From positions 62,001 through 126,000 of the forward strand of contig NZ_JAIVFS010000011.1 of NCBI RefSeq assembly GCF_020829645.1: a stretch of 64,000 nucleotides of DNA. Direction: 5' to 3'. The notes below the pieces were generated by a model. It was not told the origin of the DNA. It made no database searches and saw nothing but the letters and a program-made list of their open reading frames with translations. This document shows, one piece after another, positions 28,727 through 36,080 of this stretch. Origin of the DNA: Nostoc mirabile CHAB5784. GTDB taxonomy: Bacteria > Cyanobacteriota > Cyanobacteriia > Cyanobacteriales > Nostocaceae. The translations under genes were made by a program, and so were the position numbers. The first letter of the stretch is position 1. Each line of letters starts with the position of its first letter.

Positions 28727-29542
28727 ATGAGTTATCAAAATTTGGAATTAACAATAGGTTGGTTGTACCCGACGCTGATGAGTACCTATGGCGATCGCGG
28801 TAATGTAATTACTATAGAACGTCGCGCCGAGTGGCGGGGATACGATGTTAAAGTGTTACCCCTAGATCAAAATGCCACAGCCGCAGATATTAAAACTGTA
28901 GATGTAATCGTTGGTGGTGGCGCACAAGACCGTCAGCAAGAAATTGTCATGCGTGATTTGCAAGGTGCAAAAGCTGACGCGATGCGCGAGAAAATCGAAA
29001 ATGCAACACCAGGAGTATTTACTTGTGGTTCACCCCAATTACTGGGACATTATTATGAACCAGGCTTGGGACAACGGATTGATGGTTTAGGAATACTCGA
29101 TTTAGTTTCCGTGCATCCTGGTGAAAATACTAAGCGCTGTATTGGTAACTTGGTAATTGAAGTGACAGCTTCACGCCTAGCGCGAGATTTAAAAGAGATG
29201 ACGGGTAGCACACCATATTTGGTAGGCTTTGAAAATCACGGCGGACGCACCAAGTTGGGGAAAGTGGAAGCATTGGGGCGAGTGGTGTACGGTTTGGGAA
29301 ATAATGGTGAAGATGGGACAGAAGGAGCATTTTATCAGAATGCGATCGCTACTTATTCTCACGGCCCTTTGTTACCGAAAAATCCCTTTGTCGCCGATTG
29401 GTTAATTCAAACAGCGCTGCGGCTAAAGTATCAGCAGGAAATTACCTTAAAACCTTTTGACGATAGCCTCGCTATCCAAGCACGAGAAGCGATGTTTAAG
29501 CGATTGAAAGTGAGTTTACCAAGTCCTGCGGCAAAAGTTTAA
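28727..29542 (+). CDS. gatD: Lipid II isoglutaminyl synthase, GatD glutaminase subunit
   Basis: A 271-residue class I-like glutamine amidotransferase (CobB/CobQ type). The nucleophile Cys100 lies in FTCGSPQLLG and the catalytic His212 in YSHGPLLPKN. It supplies ammonia to MurT. The start is ATG 28727 (MSYQNLELTIGWLYP); the frame extends upstream only through heptamer repeats. The murT-gatD order is that known from Gram-positive bacteria. Confidence 0.88.
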   Translation: MSYQNLELTIGWLYPTLMSTYGDRGNVITIERRAEWRGYDVKVLPLDQNATAADIKTVDVIVGGGAQDRQQEIVMRDLQGAKADAMREKIENATPGVFTCGSPQLLGHYYEPGLGQRIDGLGILDLVSVHPGENTKRCIGNLVIEVTASRLARDLKEMTGSTPYLVGFENHGGRTKLGKVEALGRVVYGLGNNGEDGTEGAFYQNAIATYSHGPLLPKNPFVADWLIQTALRLKYQQEITLKPFDDSLAIQAREAMFKRLKVSLPSPAAKV

Positions 29543-29637
29543 ATTTTCGTGTTTTTCTCGTTCCCTGACTTTCACAGGGAACGCGATTCCCCGGTTTCGC
29601 ATGGGAAGGTGTGACAAACGCCCCATCAGCCTTGATT

Positions 29638-30063
29638 TCATGTTTCCTTGTCTACAACTACTAACCCCACACCGCAACGAGTCGCCGCCTCTGCTAACCG
29701 AGTATCAAGAGTTGCTAACGGCAATTGTAACCGCAACGCCAATTCTAAATAAGCTGCGTCATAAGCTGCTAAACCTTCCTGTCGTGCTAGCTTCAAGGTT
29801 GCATCCAACGCCTTTGCATCCGTAAATAAATCAACCTGAATTAATAGTGACTGTAACAAAGCAATAGCTTGCTCAGATTGTTTTTTAGTCATACGGTTAC
29901 GTCGTTCAGCCACGACAAGAGTATTCGCAATCTCCAGCGACCAAATTCCTGGTACAAAAGCTTCAGAATCTGGCATCATTGCCAGTATGGCATTAGCATA
30001 ATCATCGTTTTCATCCACTAAACACCAGCTAATTGCTACAGAACAATCCAAAACAAACTCCAT
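29638..30063 (-). CDS. PIN domain toxin (VapC-like)
   Basis: A 141-residue PIN-fold protein with the expected acidic residues: D6 in VLDCSVAISW, E in WSLEIANTL, D in AAYDAAYLELAL, and D in LATLDTRLAEAA. It is a likely RNase toxin. It starts at ATG 30063, overlapping by one base the stop of the antitoxin gene (TAATG), so the pair is translationally coupled. Confidence 0.88.
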   Translation of the reverse strand: MEFVLDCSVAISWCLVDENDDYANAILAMMPDSEAFVPGIWSLEIANTLVVAERRNRMTKKQSEQAIALLQSLLIQVDLFTDAKALDATLKLARQEGLAAYDAAYLELALRLQLPLATLDTRLAEAATRCGVGLVVVDKET

Positions 30064-30353
30064 TAAAACCTTCGCCCCTCTTCAAGCATTTCGCGGATTG
30101 AGGTTTTATCTAAGGCTACTTCTCGCCGCAGTTGTTGCATTTTGGCAATTGCTTCTTGAATTGATTTTTTTGTCGTCGGCTTTCCCCAAGCGTTATATTG
30201 CAGTATAGTGTCATCGCATGGTGCAAGGTCTGTTTTATCTAACGGCTGCACAACTACCACTACTTCTACAGATGTATCTTTATAATCAGTGGGTGTCTGA
30301 ATGTGCAATATCCCATCTGTCCCAATATGCGATCGCAATTTTTTTGTTTCCAT
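30063..30353 (-). CDS. Antitoxin of PIN toxin-antitoxin pair
   Basis: A 96-residue protein directly upstream of the PIN toxin and overlapping it by one base. The N-terminus (RSHIGTDGILHIQTP) looks like the beta-strand start found in cyanobacterial VapB-type partners, and the C-terminus (IREMLEEGRRF) is the usual toxin-binding helix. ATG 30353 is chosen for the strong GGGGG(T) ribosome binding site 5 nt upstream; the longer frame to 30410 is not needed. Confidence 0.78.
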   Translation of the reverse strand: METKKLRSHIGTDGILHIQTPTDYKDTSVEVVVVVQPLDKTDLAPCDDTILQYNAWGKPTTKKSIQEAIAKMQQLRREVALDKTSIREMLEEGRRF

Positions 30354-30455
30354 TTTTACCCCCAGGAAATTATATAATTTTTCGTTTCCTGGATTTGACA
30401 GGTAATGCAATTCAGGAGACTCTGCTTTTCATTTTAAATTAACAAAGGGCAAAGT

Positions 30456-31079
30456 ATGATTCAAGCTTTAACCAAACAAGTAACCTTTGACGATTTTATC
30501 GCCTGGTATCCTGAATCTTCAGACAGGCATTATGAACTACATGATGGGGTAATTGTTGAAATGCCTAAACCAAAAGGGAAGCACTCAGAGATAGCCGGGT
30601 TCATCAATGGTTCTTTGTTTATTGAAATCACCCGTTTGTCTATTCCTTGTTTTATCCCTAAAGAATGCGTCATCAAGTCACTTAACACTGATTCAGGTTA
30701 TGAACCAGATGTCATCGTTCTTGATAGACAAGCTGTTAGAGATGAACCTCGTTGGAAAAAAGAATCTATCATTACGCGGGGTAGTTCCGTCAAGTTGGTT
30801 GTAGAAGTTGTTTCAACCAACTGGAGTGATGATTATGCTTTAAAGCTAGAAGATTACGAGTCTTTGGGCATTCCTGAATATTGGATTGTAGATTATCTAG
30901 GTTTAGGTGGTAGGCGCTTTATTGGCAATCCTAAACAACCAACTATCTCGATTTACCAACTAATTGAAGGCGAGTATCAAGTTAGGCAATTTAGGGGAAA
31001 TGATCGCATTCAGTCGCTAGCGTTCCCAGAGTTGAATTTAACTGCTGAACAGATTTTTCGGGCTGGAGAAGTTGCGTGA
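30456..31079 (+). CDS. Uma2 family endonuclease-like protein (DUF820), copy 1
   Basis: A 207-residue PD-(D/E)xK-fold protein of the Uma2/DUF820 family, which is widespread in multicopy in cyanobacteria; biochemical role is mostly unknown. Family signature residues are visible: YELHDGVIVEM, GYEPDVIV (the D of the nuclease core), and VVEVVSTNW with the ExK-like motif. It is followed 52 bp downstream by a paralogue with a nearly identical 3' end. Ribosome binding site AAAGGG precedes ATG 30456. Confidence 0.85.
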   Translation: MIQALTKQVTFDDFIAWYPESSDRHYELHDGVIVEMPKPKGKHSEIAGFINGSLFIEITRLSIPCFIPKECVIKSLNTDSGYEPDVIVLDRQAVRDEPRWKKESIITRGSSVKLVVEVVSTNWSDDYALKLEDYESLGIPEYWIVDYLGLGGRRFIGNPKQPTISIYQLIEGEYQVRQFRGNDRIQSLAFPELNLTAEQIFRAGEVA

Positions 31080-31131
31080 TTTAGGTGGCTAAGGTTTAAA
31101 TTTTTATCTGACTTTAAAGCAAGAGGAAAGT

Positions 31132-31755
31132 ATGACTCAAACCTTACGCAAACTAGTAACATTTGATGAATTTATCGCTTGGTATCCAGAAAACTCACAA
31201 CGACGCTATGAACTGCATGACGGAGTAATTGTCGAAATGGCTCCTCCCACAGGTGAACATGAACAAATTGTTGGATTTTTAGTTGGGGAAATAGTTACAG
31301 AATACAAACGTTTAAAACTACCTTATTTCATCCCCAAAACAGCATTCATTAAACCGAATCAGAGCGAAGCAGCTTACTCACCAGATGTACTGTTGTTGAA
31401 TAACTCTAATTTAGTAAATGAACCTCTGTGGAAAAAAGAATCTACTGTAAGCCAAGCGGCATCAATTCCTTTAGTAATTGAAGTGGTAAGTACCAACTGG
31501 CGAGACGACTATTTTACCAAAGCAGGTAAATATGAAGAGGTCGGAATACCTGAATATTGGATTGTAGACTATTTAGGTTTAGGTGGTAGGAACTTTATTG
31601 GCAATCCTAAACAACCAACTATTTCGATTTACCAACTAATTGAAGGTGAGTATCAAGTTAGGCAATTTAGGAGAAGCGATCGCATTGACTCGCTAGCGTT
31701 CCCAGAGTTGAATTTAACTGCTGAACAGATTTTTCAGGCTGGAGAAGTCGTGTAA
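31132..31755 (+). CDS. Uma2 family endonuclease-like protein (DUF820), copy 2
   Basis: A 207-residue tandem paralogue of the gene at 30456. The motifs YELHDGVIVEM, AYSPDVLL and VIEVVSTNW are conserved. The last 70 codons are about 92 percent identical in DNA to copy 1, while the N-terminal halves differ far more, which suggests gene conversion of the 3' part. GAGGAAAG precedes ATG 31132. Confidence 0.85.
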   Translation: MTQTLRKLVTFDEFIAWYPENSQRRYELHDGVIVEMAPPTGEHEQIVGFLVGEIVTEYKRLKLPYFIPKTAFIKPNQSEAAYSPDVLLLNNSNLVNEPLWKKESTVSQAASIPLVIEVVSTNWRDDYFTKAGKYEEVGIPEYWIVDYLGLGGRNFIGNPKQPTISIYQLIEGEYQVRQFRRSDRIDSLAFPELNLTAEQIFQAGEVV

Positions 31756-31834
31756 AAAACGGCTAAAGACCAATAATACTTGATCCTCCCTAACCCTCCT
31801 TAAAAAGGAGGGAACTAAGCCCCCCTTTTTAAGG

Positions 31835-32040
31835 CAGGGCTGTTTCATTCCCCAAAGAGCTTTAAAAATCAAGGGTTCTAGCAATTAAAAATTGGTTATT
31901 TTGTTACCAGCGTGCCGATAAAATGAACTATTTTACTGATATTTAAGGGCTTAAATGTTCATCTTATTGTCACCCTTATTTACAATTTTATCGCTAACCA
32001 TCTTGACAAATCCTGTTTGAAATGGAATGAAACAGCCCTG
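31835..32040. mobile_element. MITE family C, copy 2 (TSD CCTTTTTAAGG)
   Basis: Ends CAGGGCTGTTTCATTCC and GGAATGAAACAGCCCTG are perfectly inverted. Direct repeats CCTTTTTAAGG flank it at 31824-31834 and 32041-32051. It is inserted inside another C/G-run repeat. It has no coding capacity. Confidence 0.8.
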
Positions 32041-32108
32041 CCTTTTTAAGGGGGGTTGGGGGGATCTTCAAAATATTAAAACTTTAACCGAACCGTATTG
32101 AGAGTCAT

Positions 32109-32530
32109 TACAACTCATTAATGAGTGACAAACACTCGTGCGCGAGTCTGAAATACTCATCTACAAGGCTCAAATACTCATTCACAAGTTCCAAGTATTC
32201 GTGAATGAGTCTCAAAAACTCGTCCATGAGTATTTGAGATTCATCGACAAATTACAAAGACTCGTGAACCGACAAAATATCCTCATTAATCGGCAAAATA
32301 TCCTCATTAATCGGCAAAATATACTCATTAACTGGCAAAATATACTCGTTAACCAGCAAAATATCCTCTTTAACCGGCAAAATATACTCGTTAACCAGCA
32401 AAATATCCTCTTTAACCGGCAAAATATACTCATTAACTGGCAAAATATACTCGTTCATGAGTATCAAAGACTCATTAACGGAGTTCATAGCCCCATTAAT
32501 GAGTATCAAAGACTCGTTTACAAGCTAATC
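32109..32530. repeat. 21-bp tandem repeat with flanking ACTCATT/AATGAGT repeats
   Basis: The core 32268-32450 has about nine 21-bp units of the type CGGCAAAATATACTCATTAA. Flanking parts use related GAGTNTCAAAGACTC words. Both strands stay open across most of it, and the plus frame 32138-32533 would read as N-I-L-I/V-N heptads. No ribosome binding site and a GTG-only start argue against a gene. Confidence 0.75.
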
Positions 32531-32692
32531 TGAGTCATTGGTAATGATAAATTATTTTTAGATTCAGTAAAAATTATTAACACTCGTGTAGTCTTACACA
32601 AGATAGTAGATTGCTTTGATATCTTGCAGCATTCTTAATTAGTAGCCGCGATCGCCTGAAACTCGAAGTTCTAGGAACCAATAGCCAAAGCC

Positions 32693-32785
32693 ACTCAAGT
32701 AGACTAAAACCTAAGTCTAAAAAGAATTTAGTCCTCTCAAGAGGACTTTCGCTATCAGCCATAGGTTTCTAACCTGTGGCGGTTG
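32693..32785. repeat. Hairpin-cluster repeat
   Basis: Contains GTCCTCTCAAGAGGAC and ATAGGTTTCTAACCTGT hairpins with the wording CTTTCGCTATCAGCC, related to the clusters at 7140, 10232 and 14840. Confidence 0.5.
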
Positions 32786-32885
32786 CTGGGATTAGTGCAA
32801 AATATTAGTGGTTGTTAGTGGTTGCGAAATTGTCCAGCGAATCAGGGGCATTACATAGAATTTTCGTTAACAGGTGAACTTCAGT

Positions 32886-35800
32886 ATGGCAAACAGGTGT
32901 CAACATTTATTTGAAAAAATCCGAGAAGCGAAAGAGAAACGGCTTAAAGAATTAGATTTAAGCAATGATTGGAATACTGACGCCAAGGAAAAATTAACAG
33001 AGATTCCTGCTGAGGTGTTTGAACTGGAATGGTTGGAGGTTTTCAATTTAAGCTTCAACGAATTAACGACACTGCCAGAAGCGATCGCCCGCCTGCAACA
33101 ACTCACTTCCCTGAATTTAATCGGCAACGAATTAACGACACTGCCAGAAGCAATCGCCCGCCTGCAACAACTTACTACCCTGCATTTAAGGGACAACCGA
33201 TTAACAACGCTGCCAGAAGCGATTGCCCACCTGCAACAACTCACTTCCCTGGATTTAAGGGGCAACAAATTAACGACGCTGCCAGAAGCGATCGCCCACC
33301 TGCAACAACTCACTTCCCTGGATTTAAGCTTCAACGAATTAACAACGCTGCCAGAAGCGATCACCCACCTGCAACAACTCACTTCTCTGAATTTAAGGGA
33401 CAGCCAATTAGCGACGCTGCCAGAAGCGATCGCCCACCTGCAACAACTCACTTCTCTGAATTTAAGGGACAACCAACTAACGACGCTGCCAGAAGTGATC
33501 GCCCACCTGCAACAACTTACTTCCCTGGATTTAAACGGCAACAAATTAACGACGCTGCCAGAAGCGATCGCCCGCCTGCAACAACTCATCACCCTGGATT
33601 TAAGCCGCAACAAATTAACAACGCTGCCAGAAGCGATCGCCCGCCTGCAACAACTCATCACCCTGGATTTAAGCCGCAACCGATTAACAACACTGCCAGA
33701 AGCCATCACCCGCCTAGAACAACTCACTTCCCTGGATTTAAGCCGCAACCGATTAACAACACTGCCAGAAGCCATCACCCGCCTGCAACAACTCACTTCC
33801 TTGGATTTAAGCTTCAACCAATTAACGACACTGCCAGAAGTGATCGCCCGCCTGCAACAACTTACTTCCCTGGATTTAAACGGCAACAAATTAACGATGC
33901 TGCCAGAAGCGATTACCAGTCTGCAACAACTCACTTCCCTGAATTTAAACTACAATCCCATCGAGAAGCCACCGCAAGAAGTTGTTGAAAAAGGTATTAA
34001 GGCGATTAAGGATTATCTCCGACAAATACAAGTAGAAGGTACAGATTATCTGTGCGAAGCAAAGTTACTAATTGTCGGCGAAGGAGGAGCAGGGAAGACA
34101 ACACTGGCAAAGAAAATTGAAAACCAAAATTATAAACTCCGAGAGGAAGACTCTACGAAGGGAATTGAGGTAATCCAGTGGCATTTTCCAATGGAAAATA
34201 GGCGAGAATTTCGAGTCAATGTCTGGGATTTTGGTGGGCAAGAGATTTACCATGCGACTCACCAGTTTTTCCTCACCAAGCGTTCCCTCTACGTTTTAGT
34301 GGCAGATACGCGCAAGGAAGACACTGATTTTCATTACTGGTTGAATGTGGTGGAACTGTTAAGTGATAACAGTCCACTGCTAATCATTAAAAATGAGAAG
34401 CAAAACCGCCACCGAGAAATCAATGAACGTGAGTTACGGGGACAGTTTACTAATTTGAAGGAGACTTTACCAACAAACCTTGCTGACAATAAAGGTTTAG
34501 AAAAAGTTTTAGAACAAATCAAGCATTATATTAAAAACCTGCCCCATATTGGCAATCCTCTTCCAAAAACCTGGGTTAGAGTCCGGGAAGCTTTGGAGAG
34601 TGACGCACGCAATTACATCAGCTTGGATGAATACCTGAACATCTGCCAACAAAATGGGTTCACCCAAAGAAATTACAAGTTGCAGTTGAGCAGCTATCTG
34701 CACGATTTTGGAGTATGCTTGCATTTCCAAGAAGACCCACTTTTGAACAAAACCGTCATCCTCAAACCCAAGTGGGGAACTGATGCAGTCTACAAAGTGC
34801 TGGATAATGAAAAGGTGATTCGTAACCTGGGCAGTTTTACCCGGTCTGATTTGGCAAACATCTGGTGTGAAGACGAATACACCACGATGCATGATGAACT
34901 CTTGCGCCTGATGATCAACTTCAAACTGTGCTACGAAATTCCTAGAAGCCAAGGAAAGTATATTGCGCCACAATTGCTATCTGCTAATCAACCTTCCTAT
35001 GATTGGAATGAAACTAACAACCTGATTCTGCGTTACACCTACGAGTTCATGCCCAAAGGCATCATCACCCAATTCATCGTCGCCATGCATGAGTTGATTA
35101 ATGAACAAAAATGTGTTTGGAAAAGTGGGGTTGTTCTCAGTAAAGACCAGACGAAAGCAGAGGTAATTGAATATTACAGCAAGCGGGAGATTAAGATTCG
35201 ATTCTCAGGTCATTACAAAAGAGATTTGATGACCATAGTTACACATGAACTCGATAAAATTCATACCTTGTATAAGCGACTGAAGTACAACAAGTTAATC
35301 CCCTGTAATTGCTACAACATCTGCAAAGATAGCCAAGAACCACACTTTTACCCCTTTGAGATATTGCGACAGTTTGTAGCTGATAACCAAGAAGGCATTC
35401 AATGTCAAAAAAGCTATCAAATGGTTAAGGTGTCGGGCTTAATTGATGATGTGATAAAGGGGGGTAAAGAGAGGTTTTTTGTAGAGCAGTTAAGGGTTGA
35501 ACCAAATCCTCCTCAATCTCCGCAAATATCATCTAATATAAATATCAACCTAAATCAAGTTCAAGAACAAAATCAAATTCGTCAAAAGGAAACTAAATCA
35601 ATGTCAACAGTAAATCATCAATATGGCTCTGGGGATAACATTGGTAGCGATAAAGTTATGCGTGATAAAATCGGCACTCAAATCAACAACTCACAAAACT
35701 TGGCACAAGCTGCAAAAGATATTAAAGAACTTTTAGATGAACTGTCACAGGAATATTCTAATACTGCGATTGTTGGCGTCAAAGCAGTAGAAGAAATAGA

Positions 35801-35933
35801 ACAGAAGCCAAAATTGAAAGCTCGAATTATCAATGCCCTGAAAGAAGCAGGATCAGAAGCTCTGGAAAAAGCAGTTGATCATCCTGCTGTTAGCATTGTC
35901 ATAGCAGCCGCCAAGGGCTTTATGGATACCTGA
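32886..35933 (+). CDS. LRR-Roc-COR (ROCO family) GTPase
   Basis: A 1015-residue protein. After a short helical start come 14 leucine-rich repeats of exactly 23 residues (about 40-365; [19 protein letters not shown] type), 13 of them nearly identical. The Roc GTPase follows, with P-loop GEGGAGKT at 398-405 and switch motif DFGGQE (D448), then a COR region (about 560-780, including [11 protein letters not shown]). The C-terminal 120 residues after a Gln/Asn-rich linker ([11 protein letters not shown] ... [17 protein letters not shown]) form a separate module. ROCO proteins are dimeric GTPases; cellular roles in cyanobacteria are unknown, with NLR-like sensing one possibility. ATG 32886 has AGGTGA eight bases upstream. 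Confidence 0.92.
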   Translation: MANRCQHLFEKIREAKEKRLKELDLSNDWNTDAKEKLTEIPAEVFELEWLEVFNLSFNELTTLPEAIARLQQLTSLNLIGNELTTLPEAIARLQQLTTLHLRDNRLTTLPEAIAHLQQLTSLDLRGNKLTTLPEAIAHLQQLTSLDLSFNELTTLPEAITHLQQLTSLNLRDSQLATLPEAIAHLQQLTSLNLRDNQLTTLPEVIAHLQQLTSLDLNGNKLTTLPEAIARLQQLITLDLSRNKLTTLPEAIARLQQLITLDLSRNRLTTLPEAITRLEQLTSLDLSRNRLTTLPEAITRLQQLTSLDLSFNQLTTLPEVIARLQQLTSLDLNGNKLTMLPEAITSLQQLTSLNLNYNPIEKPPQEVVEKGIKAIKDYLRQIQVEGTDYLCEAKLLIVGEGGAGKTTLAKKIENQNYKLREEDSTKGIEVIQWHFPMENRREFRVNVWDFGGQEIYHATHQFFLTKRSLYVLVADTRKEDTDFHYWLNVVELLSDNSPLLIIKNEKQNRHREINERELRGQFTNLKETLPTNLADNKGLEKVLEQIKHYIKNLPHIGNPLPKTWVRVREALESDARNYISLDEYLNICQQNGFTQRNYKLQLSSYLHDFGVCLHFQEDPLLNKTVILKPKWGTDAVYKVLDNEKVIRNLGSFTRSDLANIWCEDEYTTMHDELLRLMINFKLCYEIPRSQGKYIAPQLLSANQPSYDWNETNNLILRYTYEFMPKGIITQFIVAMHELINEQKCVWKSGVVLSKDQTKAEVIEYYSKREIKIRFSGHYKRDLMTIVTHELDKIHTLYKRLKYNKLIPCNCYNICKDSQEPHFYPFEILRQFVADNQEGIQCQKSYQMVKVSGLIDDVIKGGKERFFVEQLRVEPNPPQSPQISSNININLNQVQEQNQIRQKETKSMSTVNHQYGSGDNIGSDKVMRDKIGTQINNSQNLAQAAKDIKELLDELSQEYSNTAIVGVKAVEEIEQKPKLKARIINALKEAGSEALEKAVDHPAVSIVIAAAKGFMDT

Positions 35934-36080
35934 ATATATCTTGATTTATCCAGAGTACACAGCAACTTTCCTCGGCTATTTTGAAGTAATTAAATAGTTA
36001 CTTGGGTAATAACTTATAAAACAAATTACCCTTTACTAACCAGTTAATTTGGAATTTTAACTCCTAACTCCTAACTCCTT

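Larger units (their letters stand above)
31756..32885. other. 1.1-kb gap made of nested elements and a 21-bp minisatellite
   Basis: It holds CCTCCTTAAAAAGGAGG-type repeats interrupted by a family C element (31835-32040), one end of the CAATACGGTTC family (32082-32100), the 21-bp tandem repeat region (32109-32530) and a hairpin cluster (32693-32785). No gene is supported. Confidence 0.65.

Noticed and set aside
32138..32533. 131-codon frame made of N-I-L-I-N heptads
   Set aside because: It follows a 21-bp tandem repeat exactly, starts at GTG without ribosome binding site, and the opposite strand is equally open.
32900..33934. Long minus-strand frame (344 codons) opposite the LRR gene
   Set aside because: It is the shadow of the 69-bp LRR repeats; the real gene on the plus strand has clear domains and a good ribosome binding site.
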